Assembly (NCBI GenBank): GCA_003931895.1
Contig: RRZV01000100.1
Coordinates: 1-42,951 of the forward strand
From: Mesohalobacter salilacus
GTDB taxonomy: Bacteria > Bacteroidota > Bacteroidia > Flavobacteriales > Flavobacteriaceae
Length of the DNA: 42,951 nucleotides
Direction: 5' to 3'
In this document: positions 26,100 through 35,352 of the stretch, one piece after another
How the letters are laid out: each line of letters opens with the position of its first letter
Numbering within the stretch: position 1 is the first letter of the stretch
Notes under the pieces: generated by a model
What the model was told of the DNA's origin: nothing
The model's input: only the letters and a program-made list of their open reading frames with translations
Databases searched by the model: none
Position numbers and translations under genes: made by a program

Positions 26100-27335
26100 T
26101 TAAGATGTTTTAGCAGTTAATTTTGCGATAGCAACAATCACTTCTGTTGCTTTTAGCATACTTTCTAACGGAACATATTCATATGGACCGTGAAAATTGT
26201 GACCTCCGGCAAAAATATTAGGACAAGGCAACCCCATATAACTTAATTGAGCACCATCCGTTCCACCTCTTATGGGTTTTATTATAGGTTCAACACCACA
26301 TTGTTCCATAGCTTTTTTTGCAATATCAATACTATGCATCACTGGAATAATTTTTTCCTTCATATTAAAATATTGATCCTTAATTTCTATATGAACGGTG
26401 TCACTTCCATATTGATCATTTACTTCTGATACGATATCGTTTAAAAGTTTTTTACGGTTTTCAAATAAATTTTTATCGTGATCTCTTATAATGAAGTGAA
26501 GTTCTGTTAGGCTTACATCACCTTTGATGCTGGTCAAGTGAAAAAAGCCTTCTCGACCTTCTGTCTTAGCAGGAATTTCAGATTCCGGTAGTACGTTAAT
26601 TATTTTAGCTGCTATCAAGCTACTGTTGATCATTTTATTCTTAGCATAACCAGGGTGAACGCTTTTTCCATTTATGGTGATTTTAGCTTCTGCAGCATTA
26701 AAATTTTCGTATTCCAGCTCACCAATTTGACTGCCGTCCATGGTATAAGCCCATTCAGCACCAAATTTGTTAACATCAAACTTGTGAGCGCCACGACCTA
26801 TTTCCTCGTCAGGTGTAAAACACACTTTTATTTTTCCATGTTTAATTTCAGGATGTTTGACGAGATATTCCATAGCACAAACAATTTCTGTAATTCCAGC
26901 TTTATCATCTGCGCCTAAAAGCGTTGTTCCGTCTGTAGTAATTAAAGTTTGACCTTTATATAGTTTGAGATCTTCAAAATATTCGGGAGATAAAATTTTG
27001 CCTTGACTTAGTCTTATCTCTTTGCCATTGTAATTTTCGTGAATTTGTGGATTAACATTTTTTCCAGAGTAGTCTGGTGTAGTATCAAAGTGAGAAACAA
27101 ATCCAATTGTAGGAACATTTTTATCCTCAACATTTGAAGGTAAAGTTGCCATAACATAGGCATTGTTATCTATGCTGACTTCTTCTAATCCAATTTGCTC
27201 AAGTTCATTTTTGAGAAGATTAGCAATTTCCCATTGTTTTTCAGTACTTGGTGTGGTTTTGCTATTAGGGTCACTTTGAGAATCTATTTTGACGTATTTT
27301 ATAAAACGCTTTAAGAGGATTTCTTTATTAATCAT
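26100..27335 (-). CDS. pepT: Peptidase T (tripeptide aminopeptidase)
   Basis: A 411-residue cytosolic M20B zinc metallopeptidase that removes the N-terminal residue from tripeptides. Metal-site and catalytic motifs are all seen: [74 protein letters not shown] and [13 protein letters not shown]. Length matches E. coli PepT. The gene has its own -7 element just downstream of the susC-operon terminator and runs into the regulator gene with a 12-bp gap, so a housekeeping peptidase and the regulator appear to share a transcript. Its link with polysaccharide use is probably only positional. Confidence 0.95.
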   Translation of the reverse strand: MINKEILLKRFIKYVKIDSQSDPNSKTTPSTEKQWEIANLLKNELEQIGLEEVSIDNNAYVMATLPSNVEDKNVPTIGFVSHFDTTPDYSGKNVNPQIHENYNGKEIRLSQGKILSPEYFEDLKLYKGQTLITTDGTTLLGADDKAGITEIVCAMEYLVKHPEIKHGKIKVCFTPDEEIGRGAHKFDVNKFGAEWAYTMDGSQIGELEYENFNAAEAKITINGKSVHPGYAKNKMINSSLIAAKIINVLPESEIPAKTEGREGFFHLTSIKGDVSLTELHFIIRDHDKNLFENRKKLLNDIVSEVNDQYGSDTVHIEIKDQYFNMKEKIIPVMHSIDIAKKAMEQCGVEPIIKPIRGGTDGAQLSYMGLPCPNIFAGGHNFHGPYEYVPLESMLKATEVIVAIAKLTAKTS

Positions 27336-27358
27336 GTATTTAATTATTGATTGATATC

Positions 27359-27366
27359 CAAATTTA
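27359..27366 (-). promoter_or_regulatory. -7 promoter element of pepT and the regulator gene
   Basis: Minus strand TAAATTTG, an exact TAnnTTTG match 23 bp before the pepT ATG and downstream of the terminator that closes the susC operon. Confidence 0.5.
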
Positions 27367-27397
27367 AGATTTTTTAGGCATTAAAATTGTTTTAAAC

Positions 27398-27432
27398 AAA
27401 AAAACTGCGTAAGCTTAAAGCTTACGCAGTTT
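27398..27432 (-). terminator. Rho-independent terminator of the SusC/SusD operon
   Basis: AAACTGCGTAAGC (27402-27414) and GCTTACGCAGTTT (27420-27432) form a perfect 13-bp stem, with a run of seven T following on the minus strand. It lies 62 bp past the last gene of the susC operon and insulates it from pepT. Confidence 0.93.
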
Positions 27433-27493
27433 AAAATTGATTTTAAAAATAGATCGGCTAAACCAAATTTATAATTGTTTTATTGTTTATGGG

Positions 27494-28414
27494 TTATCCA
27501 CCACTGACAGTGCCATCAGGATTTGTAGTAAATTTGAAGTACCAAGCTAATGGGCTACTAGAACCAGAAATAGCTCTAACACTTAAAAAGTCTTCGGTAA
27601 TCTCTATTACTTCATAAGTACTAGTATTAATAAAGTAACTCATAAAACCGTCATCAGTAATATTAATTGCTGTTCCAGTTGTCTCCTCTTCAGGTACTAT
27701 ACTATCAGCGGCTGATAGTGTTATATTTTTATCTCCTGAAGTATCAAAAGGTAAACATTGGTCTTCATTTCCACCGCCACCACCAACGCTTACAAATTCT
27801 GCGTTGAAAAATGTAACACCAGCGTTATCATGGTTAAAAGTGATATTTGTACCGTCTAAACCTATAGTTATTTGATCATCGTAAAAACAATCTGCTAATA
27901 AATTAGGAGTAGCTGCAAAGAAATCTGGTGAAGAAGAATCTAGAGGACCAACTCCAAGATGTGCATTTTCACCACGTGCTACAAACCATGTTTTAGACGA
28001 ACCATCTCCTCCGGTTAATAAATCTCGTGTTTCTGGATCTTCAAAATCACTACGAACAGAAATCTCGATAGATGTACTCGTAGAGACTCCGCCTACACCA
28101 GAAGCAACAACAGTAACAGTATAATCATTTACACCAGTCAAATTATAGGTATTCTGAATAATTCCATCTGAATCGGTTTCATTGCTATTGTCACCAAAAA
28201 AGAATTTATAAACTATAGCGTTATCAGCAGTGGCTACAAAATTAACAACACCGCTACCATCGCCATTAGGGTTTTGGTCATCTGCACCCACTATTTGAGC
28301 TTCTATGGTTAAATTTGAGGGTGCTATAATCTCTCCAAATTGCTGGTCGTCATCCTGACAACCTGTTACAATCACAAAGGATAAAATGAGTATTAAATAT
28401 GCTCTAAAATTCAT
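27494..28414 (-). CDS. PKD-domain lipoprotein, SusE/F position, unknown C-terminal domain
   Basis: A 306-residue lipoprotein (lipobox VTGC, Cys19). A PKD-like domain (about 30-120, YKFFFGDNSNETDSDGIIQ, then VNDYTVTVVASGVGG) is followed by a C-terminal region (about 130-306) of unrecognised type. That region opens RDLLTGGDGSSKTWFVARG and has two cysteines (ADCFYDD and DQCLPFD) that could form a disulphide. The TGGDGSSKTW opening recurs, as I recall it, in many SusD-linked lipoproteins of marine flavobacteria, often before a glycan-binding or glycosidase-like region. It lies 5 bp after the preceding gene and is the last gene of the susC operon, the place where SusE/SusF-type surface glycan-binding proteins are usually encoded. 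Glycan binding is inferred from position. Confidence 0.72.
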   Translation of the reverse strand: MNFRAYLILILSFVIVTGCQDDDQQFGEIIAPSNLTIEAQIVGADDQNPNGDGSGVVNFVATADNAIVYKFFFGDNSNETDSDGIIQNTYNLTGVNDYTVTVVASGVGGVSTSTSIEISVRSDFEDPETRDLLTGGDGSSKTWFVARGENAHLGVGPLDSSSPDFFAATPNLLADCFYDDQITIGLDGTNITFNHDNAGVTFFNAEFVSVGGGGGNEDQCLPFDTSGDKNITLSAADSIVPEEETTGTAINITDDGFMSYFINTSTYEVIEITEDFLSVRAISGSSSPLAWYFKFTTNPDGTVSGG

Positions 28415-28419
28415 AGTTA

Positions 28420-30444
28420 TTAATTTACAAGTTTTATTTCATCAAAGAAGTATTCGCTACCATCACCAGCGTTTCCAAAGTCAAAGAATATTACAATCCT
28501 CACATAGTCTGCAGGTGGTGCTGCGCTGAAGTCATAGACCAATTCTTCCCAATTGTTAGCCACTGTATTGGTAATATCGACTTCGTGTGTGGTTCCACCA
28601 TTATCCCCAAGTTGACTTTCTATTTTAAGTTTTACTACAGCGCCTGTAATTGGAGCATGGGTTTTTACGCTTATTTTTGAAAAGCTATCGAGGTCTAGAG
28701 GCTCTGAGAGTTCAAAGAAAGTTCCAGCCCAAACTTCAGATCCTGCAGTTTTTGTAAGTTTTGCAGTTTGAGCGGTTGTGTTAACTCCGGTAGGGTTTGG
28801 GTTAGCAACCACTTCAGTAGGATCTATATTACCAAATACGGTGAATGTTGGTTCAGCACCTTCAAAATCCTGAACATTAAAGCTACCGTAATTTACATCG
28901 TCAAAAAAATATTGATTACCAGCGCCATCTTGACCTAAATTAAAGAAAACAACCATTCTATTAAATACAGTCAGCGAACTTCCAAAGGACGAGAAATCTA
29001 TAGTTACAGTTTCCCAGGCAGAATCTAAAGTAGTTGTAGTAGATTGCTCTACGGAATTGCTACTATTACCAATTTCTTCAAACTTTAGAGTCACTGTTGT
29101 ATTAGGAACTGGGGACCAAACCTTAAGAGATATCTGTGTACTAACGGAAAAATCTACAGGATTTTCTAAATCGATAAAGGTTCCTGCAAAATTTGGCGCC
29201 CCTTGAGGCCTTAATGTTGATGCTACCTGAGCACTCATATTTTCTCCAGATTGATCTGGATTTGCAATTACAGAAGTCTGTGCATCACCAAAATCACTAA
29301 ATGGATAAGCTATTGGATTGCCTTCAAAATCTAGTGGAAAATTGATCTCAAAAGGTTGTGTAGTTCTTAAGTTATCAAAGAAGTATGTTTCTCCGGTACC
29401 AGAAGTATTGAAATTAAAAAATATAGCTATCACATCGTAATCTACGCTTTGGTCAATATTAGGTAGTGTAAACTCCAATGTTTCCCATTGATTAGCCGCG
29501 GTTGTATTGACTTCAATTTCAGAAAACAGCGTATTATCTTCAGAATTTTCTACTTTAAATAATATTGGTGTTCCAGCTGCAGGTGACCAAACGTCCATAG
29601 CTACTGTAGTCGTTGTAGAAAAATCTATAGGTTCATTAAGTGTAGTAGATGTTCCCGCCCAAACTTCAGAGCCTGATGGTTTAGTGTAAGACGCTACTTT
29701 TGGGCTGTCATTTATACCACTAGGGTCTGGATTATCAATCACAGGAGCACCGTTTCCTTCTCCACCACCAAAGTTAAAAAAGGTGTAATCAACAGTAGAA
29801 GATTCAAAGTCTATAGGAAAGAGTAAGGGATCAAAAATTTCAACATCTTCAGATATACTTGTTGTTGCGGCTCCGCCACTTAGAGCAGTCACAGTCACAG
29901 TAAAAGTGCCGACATCTTGATATGTATGCTCTAAAACTTCATCTATCATCATTGGGGTTGGTTCTTCACCTTCAGTTTCATCCCCAAAAAGAACTTCAAA
30001 GCCAGCAGCATTATCCGCTTGTGCTTCAACAGTTATTTTCAAAGGATCTGTAGGATCTTTTGTTATAGTGACCTCAAGATTTTCTGGTGGTAGGAACGAC
30101 ACCACCAATTCTTGAGTGACAGAAGTTGATTCTCCTTTCACATTAAAAGCGGTAACTTCTACTTGAAAATTACCTTCCTCGTAAATGTGGTCTATGCTTT
30201 CACCCTGTTTGATATCAACAACAGGTTCAGACCCATCACCAAAATCAACTGTAAAAGCCGAAGCCCCTTCAGCTGTAGGTGTGAGGGTAACTAAACCTGA
30301 ATTATCTTGTGTCAGTCTAAAGTCAACCTCCACATTTTGCGGTAAGCCGACTTCTACATTTGTAAGTTCGTCGTCATCTTCGCAGCCCATAAGAGCTATG
30401 GCTACAAAGCATAAGATTAATTTATAAAACTGTTTTTTCATCAT
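28420..30444 (-). CDS. Surface glycan-binding lipoprotein, 2 PKD plus 3 tandem beta-sandwich repeats
   Basis: A 674-residue lipoprotein (lipobox LMGC, Cys21) without catalytic motifs. Two PKD domains (about 37-115 with FTVDFGDGSEPVVD, and about 118-205 with FEVLFGDETEGEE) are followed by three tandem repeats of about 150 residues (about 208-370, 370-522 and 523-674). Each repeat opens with DFEG or DFES and contains a block like NPDPSG or NPDQSG, then SEVWAGT or PNFAGT, a NNWEEL-like turn and a closing YFFD motif. The repeats look like galactose-binding-fold carbohydrate modules. The gene lies 10 bp after susD, so this is the main SGBP of the system and should present laminarin to the SusCD transporter. 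Either Met1 or Met2 may be the start. Confidence 0.85.
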   Translation of the reverse strand: MMKKQFYKLILCFVAIALMGCEDDDELTNVEVGLPQNVEVDFRLTQDNSGLVTLTPTAEGASAFTVDFGDGSEPVVDIKQGESIDHIYEEGNFQVEVTAFNVKGESTSVTQELVVSFLPPENLEVTITKDPTDPLKITVEAQADNAAGFEVLFGDETEGEEPTPMMIDEVLEHTYQDVGTFTVTVTALSGGAATTSISEDVEIFDPLLFPIDFESSTVDYTFFNFGGGEGNGAPVIDNPDPSGINDSPKVASYTKPSGSEVWAGTSTTLNEPIDFSTTTTVAMDVWSPAAGTPILFKVENSEDNTLFSEIEVNTTAANQWETLEFTLPNIDQSVDYDVIAIFFNFNTSGTGETYFFDNLRTTQPFEINFPLDFEGNPIAYPFSDFGDAQTSVIANPDQSGENMSAQVASTLRPQGAPNFAGTFIDLENPVDFSVSTQISLKVWSPVPNTTVTLKFEEIGNSSNSVEQSTTTTLDSAWETVTIDFSSFGSSLTVFNRMVVFFNLGQDGAGNQYFFDDVNYGSFNVQDFEGAEPTFTVFGNIDPTEVVANPNPTGVNTTAQTAKLTKTAGSEVWAGTFFELSEPLDLDSFSKISVKTHAPITGAVVKLKIESQLGDNGGTTHEVDITNTVANNWEELVYDFSAAPPADYVRIVIFFDFGNAGDGSEYFFDEIKLVN

Positions 30445-30454
30445 TTTTGTTTTT

Positions 30455-31945
30455 TTAGTATCCTAGGTTTTGTTCCCAATTGCCTTGAGAGAATTGAATT
30501 TCTTCCAAAGGTATTGGAAATACATTATTTTTAGGGGCTTCAAAGCCATCTATGAATTGTGATGCTCTATCAGTCCTGACTAAATCAAAAAAGCGATGAC
30601 CTTCACCCATCAATTCGAGTCGTCTGTCGTTGTAAATATTATTGAGCAAATCAGCACCTGAAGAATTTACAGGCTGTAAGCCGGCACGTTGTCTCACTTG
30701 ATTGAGATACTGACGTGCTAAATCGTCATTAATACCACCTCTATTATAAGCTTCTGCAGCCATCAATAAAACATCGGCATATCTAATGGCACGATAGTTA
30801 TTAGGATGCGTCAAATTAGCATCTGGTAAATTATCGTTTTCTCTAGGAAGGTATTTTTTATTGTAGAATCCTGTGTGTCCTGTAACTGGATCTTGGTTTC
30901 CAATAGTAAATGTTGCGCCAGTATCAGCTGCCCAAGCTTCTATGTCTAAAATTGATAATTCTTTTCTGAGATCATTATCTGCAAAAGCATCAACAGTTTC
31001 TTGTGTTGGTAAATTAAAGCCAAAACCAGATTCATAGACTGGACCATTATAACCTCTTACTCCGCTAAATCCAACTGCTACGTTACCTTCAGAACACTGT
31101 AAACATTCAAATCCTGCACCTTGGTCTCCTGAATATTGAACTTCAAATACAGATTCTGGTCCGTTTTCAGCTGAAAACTCAAAAAGATTTAAAAAGTCTT
31201 CGCCTGCTTGTGTTCCAAATAAGTGAAACTGTCCAGAGTCGATAACCACTTGAAGTTGTTGAGCACTTAGATCAAATTTATCTTGATATAAAAAGACTTT
31301 ACCAAGTAAAGCTTGTGCAGCTGCTTTTGAAGCTCGACCTACTTGTGGAGCTTGAGGAGCTAAATCGGCGATAGCCAATTGTAAGTCATCTTCAATAAAT
31401 GCATAAACCTCTTCAACAGGCGATCTTGGAATGCTAAGCTCTTCACCTAATTGAAATTGTCCTTCAGGCTTAATTGGAATTGGACCAAACCATTTGACTA
31501 ATTCAAAATTAAAATAGGCTCTTAAAAATCTGGCCTCTGCAATGATTTGGGCTTTACCGTCAAAATCAATATTGTCTTGGTTTTCTATAATAAAAGCCGC
31601 CCGTTGCACGCCCGCAAAGTTAAAATCCCATACATCATCAATATTGTCGTTAATTGGAGTATGTTCCATTCTATCTACTTGTTGCCAACCTACAACGTCT
31701 GTTGCACTCTCGCCACCGGCATGGGTATTGTCAGAAGCAATTTCACCTAAAATCACATTAACATAAGTTGCTTGTGTTAAATCATAAGCCCCTATCAGTG
31801 CATTATTGAAGTCTGTTTCAGACTGAAAGAAACTTCCAGAGGTAACCTGAAAAGGTGGCTCTTCTTGAACAAAATCATCACTACAAGAAACTAGTAAAGT
31901 TGTTATAAAAAGTGATAAATAAATTTTATATGTTTTCATTTTCAT
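30455..31945 (-). CDS. susD: SusD/RagB-family glycan-binding lipoprotein
   Basis: A 496-residue lipoprotein (lipobox LVSC, Cys21) that forms the lid of the SusC transporter at the cell surface. Family features include the N-terminal FVQEEPPFQVTSGSFFQSETDFNNALIGAYD, the TPR-like helical core (AQIIAEARFLRAYFNFELVKWFGPIP, then ASKAAAQALLGKVFLY), and the C-terminal RYADVLLMAAEAYN and RRLELMGEGHRFFDLVRTDR. Length is ordinary for the family. It lies 9 bp downstream of susC. Laminarin as ligand is inferred from the linked GH16, GH17 and GH30 enzymes. Confidence 0.95.
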   Translation of the reverse strand: MKMKTYKIYLSLFITTLLVSCSDDFVQEEPPFQVTSGSFFQSETDFNNALIGAYDLTQATYVNVILGEIASDNTHAGGESATDVVGWQQVDRMEHTPINDNIDDVWDFNFAGVQRAAFIIENQDNIDFDGKAQIIAEARFLRAYFNFELVKWFGPIPIKPEGQFQLGEELSIPRSPVEEVYAFIEDDLQLAIADLAPQAPQVGRASKAAAQALLGKVFLYQDKFDLSAQQLQVVIDSGQFHLFGTQAGEDFLNLFEFSAENGPESVFEVQYSGDQGAGFECLQCSEGNVAVGFSGVRGYNGPVYESGFGFNLPTQETVDAFADNDLRKELSILDIEAWAADTGATFTIGNQDPVTGHTGFYNKKYLPRENDNLPDANLTHPNNYRAIRYADVLLMAAEAYNRGGINDDLARQYLNQVRQRAGLQPVNSSGADLLNNIYNDRRLELMGEGHRFFDLVRTDRASQFIDGFEAPKNNVFPIPLEEIQFSQGNWEQNLGY

Positions 31946-31954
31946 GATATTAAA

Positions 31955-34900
31955 TTAAAATTTGACATTAAGTCCTAAAGTATAAGTTCTTGGTACGGGA
32001 TAAAAGCCAAGGTCAATTCCACCACCTATAGGAGCACCTGTAGAGGCCGTAGGATCAAACCCAGAATATTCTGTAAAAGTAAAAGCATTATCAACTTTAG
32101 CATATAGTTTTAGAGAGCTTGCCCCGATAGATTTCAATATACTTTCTGGGAAGAAGTATCCTACAGAAATGGTCTGAATTCTTAAGAAATCTCCGTCTTC
32201 AACAAAATAGTCTGAAAAAATTCTATTCGTATTAGCACCAGCAGTAACTCTTGGCTCAGTATTACTTGTACCTGGCCCTGTCCATCGATCAAGTCGTTTT
32301 CTGAGGACATTGACGTTTGGTTGATCTCTTTCAAAGTTTCTGACAATTTCTTGACCTAAATTAGCAAATGAATAAGCGCTAAAGTCAAAGTTTTTGTATC
32401 TAAATGAAAGATTAAAACCCATAGTGATATCAGGTATTGGATCGCCAATATTGGTTCTATCGTCTTCATTTATAACACCATCGTTATTTGTATCTACAAA
32501 TCTTAAATCACCAGGCTGCGCTTCAGCACCAAGAGAACCTTGCGAAGGGTGCGCATCAACCTCAGCCTGTGTCTGGAAAATACCATCGGTTTGAAGTCCA
32601 TAGAAGAACCCAATAGGCTCACCCTCTTGCATTCTTGATGGTGGCAACTGTCCTACACTAAAAGCACCTCCTTCTATAAACTCGGTGCCATTAACTTCAG
32701 TAACTTCGTTATCTATAGTACTTATATTATAACCAACATTAAAAGAAAAATTTTTAGACACTTCTTTGCTATAATTAAGCGCCACTTCAACACCTTTATT
32801 TTCAACTGTCCCTGCATTTATTGTTGGCGCAGAGCTACCCGGAGCTGAAGTTCCAAAGATTCCAGATACAGGAATGTTTGTGATTAACAAGTCTTCTCTT
32901 TCGTTTGAAAAATAATCAATTGTTACATCTAAATCAGAGTTAAAAAATCTAAGATCTAAACCAACATCTAACTTTTTAGAAGTTTCCCACTTAATATTAG
33001 GGTTTGATAATGGCCCTAAAGCTTGTCCATTAGTTAAGTTTTGATCTTGACCCAAAACAGCCTCAGCTTCACCACTCAAAAGAGAGAGGAAGAGAAAATC
33101 AGGGATTCTATCATTTCCCAGTTCACCGTAACTTGCTCTTAACTTGGCAAAGTTAAACCAGTCACCTGTATCAAAAAATTCTTCTTCTGATATAATCCAA
33201 CCTGTAGTTACAGATGGAAACCAAGCAGTTTGATTATTAGGCCCAAACCTTGAGGAAGTATCTCTTCTTAAAATACCAGATAACAAATAACGGTCTTTAT
33301 AAGCATATTCAACACGGCCAAAATAAGAAAGACGCCTAGCTTCAGAAACAAAAGAACCATTAGTTTGATCGTCGCCTGCTCCTGTAGCCGTTCCCAAATC
33401 TGCAAAATCAAAGCTATTATTTGGCACACCTGTTCGACTTCCAAATAAACCTTCGCCATGTGTTCTAAAGACTGTCATACCAAGCGTTAAGGTTACATCG
33501 TGTTCATCAGCAATAGTTTTGTCAATGGTATGAAATAAATCAAACGTATAATCGTAAAAGTCTTGCTGGTTTAAATTGACTTGATTTTCATCTCGTGTGA
33601 ATACTTTAGAAGTCCCAAAATTAAACTCTGGAAAAAATTCTCTATTGTTTAATTTTGAGGAGTTAAATCCGTATCTAGCAGTCAACTTAAAATCATCTAT
33701 ATATTCTAGCTCAGCTTGAAAAGAGCCGCTTAAGCGATTACTTTCAAAATCATTAAATGTATTGGCGAGTTGAGTAAGTGGGTTAACTACCTCGTTACCT
33801 AAATCTATAGTACCATCTAGATTATCTCTGTCACGACTAATCGTAGGAGCCATGTTGATAGCATTAAATAGTACAGAACCTAAGCCAAAAGAATTTATTC
33901 CTTTTGAACGGTTATTGGTGTGAAAAACATTAGCCTTTAAGTTTAAAAAATCTCTAACGTCTGTATTAATAGATAATTTAACAGTAGTTCTTTTAAAGCT
34001 AGACTTATCTGCCCCAACAATACCTTCTTGATCTAAATGGGAAGCGCTCATGGAGTAGTCTGTATTTTCAGAACCTCCAGCAACTGATATGTTATGACTA
34101 ATTATTTCAGCCGTTTCGAATACTTCATCCTGCCAATCGGTATCATTTTCAATAGCTGATATATTAGAAAAGGGCTGATTTAAACCTGCATTAGCATAGC
34201 TTTCATTTAATAACAAAGCATATTCATTAGAATTCAGTAAAGGTAGCTCCCGTGAGGTTTCTTGAAGACCTACATATGTATTATAAGTTACTACAGCTTT
34301 TTGATTTCTTTCACCCGATTTAGTTTCTATTAAAACGACTCCATTTGCTCCAACCGACCCATAAATAGCAGCTTGAGCGTCTTTTAAAACCGTAATAGAT
34401 TCAATATCTTGTGGGTTTAAGGAGTTGAGACCACCGTCGTATTGAAAACCATCAACTATAATTAAAGGCGCACTATTACCATTTGTTGATATACCTCTAA
34501 TTCTAATATTTGACTCAGCTCCTGGAGCACCAGAATTTGGTGTTACATTAACACCAGCTGTTGTACCTTGCAAAGCTGACGCTGCATTTAAAGGGTCTAA
34601 GTCTTGTATCGACTCCGAGTCAATTGTACTAACAGACCCTGTTAGTTTACGCTTACTAGAAGAACCATAACCAATTACGACAACTTCTTCAAGAGCTTCT
34701 GCAGAAACTTTAAGCTGAACGTCTATGGTTTGTTGACCAGTAAATTTAACTTCTTGGGTCTCAAAACTGACATAAGAAAAAACAATAATATCATTAAGTG
34801 ATACATTATTGAGTGTAAACTCACCATCAAAATTAGTTACTGTACCTTGTGTAGTACCTTTAATGCTAATATTAACGCCAGGAATAGGTAAATTGGCGTC

Positions 34901-34987
34901 ATCAACTACAGTTCCTGATACTGTTTGTTGGGAAAACGCAATCGTTGTAGTTATACTAAACAACAATAAATAAATCCATTTGTTCAT
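31955..34987 (-). CDS. susC: SusC/RagA-family TonB-dependent outer-membrane transporter
   Basis: A 1010-residue outer-membrane transporter driven by TonB. In order: signal peptide (ends about residue 20, AFSQ), a carboxypeptidase-D-like regulatory domain (about 21-105, VSGTVVDDANLPIPGVNISI), a TonB-box-like stretch (EEVVVIGYGSS), the plug (about 115-225, with NIRIRGISTNGNSAPLIIVDG and IESITVLKDAQAAIYGSVGANGVV) and the 22-strand barrel to the C-terminus (RTYTLGLNVKF, ending in Phe as expected). The plug has GSVGANG in place of the usual GSRAANG. It is the first gene of a four-gene operon with susD and two binding lipoproteins. The 347-bp upstream gap holds inverted-repeat operator candidates but no exact -7 match. 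Confidence 0.96.
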   Translation of the reverse strand: MNKWIYLLLFSITTTIAFSQQTVSGTVVDDANLPIPGVNISIKGTTQGTVTNFDGEFTLNNVSLNDIIVFSYVSFETQEVKFTGQQTIDVQLKVSAEALEEVVVIGYGSSSKRKLTGSVSTIDSESIQDLDPLNAASALQGTTAGVNVTPNSGAPGAESNIRIRGISTNGNSAPLIIVDGFQYDGGLNSLNPQDIESITVLKDAQAAIYGSVGANGVVLIETKSGERNQKAVVTYNTYVGLQETSRELPLLNSNEYALLLNESYANAGLNQPFSNISAIENDTDWQDEVFETAEIISHNISVAGGSENTDYSMSASHLDQEGIVGADKSSFKRTTVKLSINTDVRDFLNLKANVFHTNNRSKGINSFGLGSVLFNAINMAPTISRDRDNLDGTIDLGNEVVNPLTQLANTFNDFESNRLSGSFQAELEYIDDFKLTARYGFNSSKLNNREFFPEFNFGTSKVFTRDENQVNLNQQDFYDYTFDLFHTIDKTIADEHDVTLTLGMTVFRTHGEGLFGSRTGVPNNSFDFADLGTATGAGDDQTNGSFVSEARRLSYFGRVEYAYKDRYLLSGILRRDTSSRFGPNNQTAWFPSVTTGWIISEEEFFDTGDWFNFAKLRASYGELGNDRIPDFLFLSLLSGEAEAVLGQDQNLTNGQALGPLSNPNIKWETSKKLDVGLDLRFFNSDLDVTIDYFSNEREDLLITNIPVSGIFGTSAPGSSAPTINAGTVENKGVEVALNYSKEVSKNFSFNVGYNISTIDNEVTEVNGTEFIEGGAFSVGQLPPSRMQEGEPIGFFYGLQTDGIFQTQAEVDAHPSQGSLGAEAQPGDLRFVDTNNDGVINEDDRTNIGDPIPDITMGFNLSFRYKNFDFSAYSFANLGQEIVRNFERDQPNVNVLRKRLDRWTGPGTSNTEPRVTAGANTNRIFSDYFVEDGDFLRIQTISVGYFFPESILKSIGASSLKLYAKVDNAFTFTEYSGFDPTASTGAPIGGGIDLGFYPVPRTYTLGLNVKF

Positions 34988-35334
34988 GAGAATATTTTTT
35001 TTGTTATGTAAAATTAATGTTAATATCTAATTGTGAATTACTAAACAGCACTACATTAAATTAACATTGTGTTAAAGTTTTTAACTCAAACATTAAAATT
35101 ATATCTATTTGTTTGTGAGCATATTATATTCTATGTAATTGACAAAAACTAATGTATGTAGTGTTCATGTATAGTTTATTAATAAATATAGGATTTGATA
35201 AAGCGAAAATAAATTTTAAATGTGTTAAAATTTTTAAATAAAAAAGAGTTTAATGTGATTTAAAAAACATTTTAGTTAGATCAGAGCAAAGTAATCTACT
35301 ATGTTAATACGTTTTATTTCTGATATTCTTATTT
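34988..35334. promoter_or_regulatory. Divergent control region between susC and pyrD, with operator candidates
   Basis: No gene is seen in these 347 AT-rich bases. Two overlapping inverted repeats are present: TTAACA-TTG-TGTTAA (35061-35075) and GTTAAA-GTT-TTTAAC (35071-35085). They place TTAAC/GTTAA half-sites at 35061, 35071 and 35081, exactly 10 bp apart. A 17-bp stretch at 35068-35084 (TGTGTTAAAGTTTTTAA) recurs with one change at 35221-35237. They lie about 80 and 235 bp upstream of susC. No exact minus-strand TAnnTTTG was found for susC; near matches with a 3-nt spacer exist. These are operator candidates for the locus regulator, not proven sites. Confidence 0.45.
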
Positions 35335-35337
35335 TTG
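35330..35337 (+). promoter_or_regulatory. -7 promoter element of pyrD
   Basis: TATTTTTG, an exact TAnnTTTG match 15 bp before the ATG at 35353. It overlaps the TTG codon of a longer reading frame, which argues that the ATG is the true pyrD start. Confidence 0.45.
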
Positions 35338-35352
35338 CTGAAACTTACATCC

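Noticed and set aside
27464-27471. TAAATTTG on the minus strand as a further pepT promoter
   Set aside because: It lies upstream of the strong terminator at 27398-27432, so a transcript from it would end before pepT; probably a chance match in AT-rich DNA.
35335-35352. TTG at 35335 as the pyrD start
   Set aside because: The six extra residues have no counterpart in class 2 PyrD, and the TTG overlaps the -7 element; the ATG at 35353 aligns with the E. coli start.
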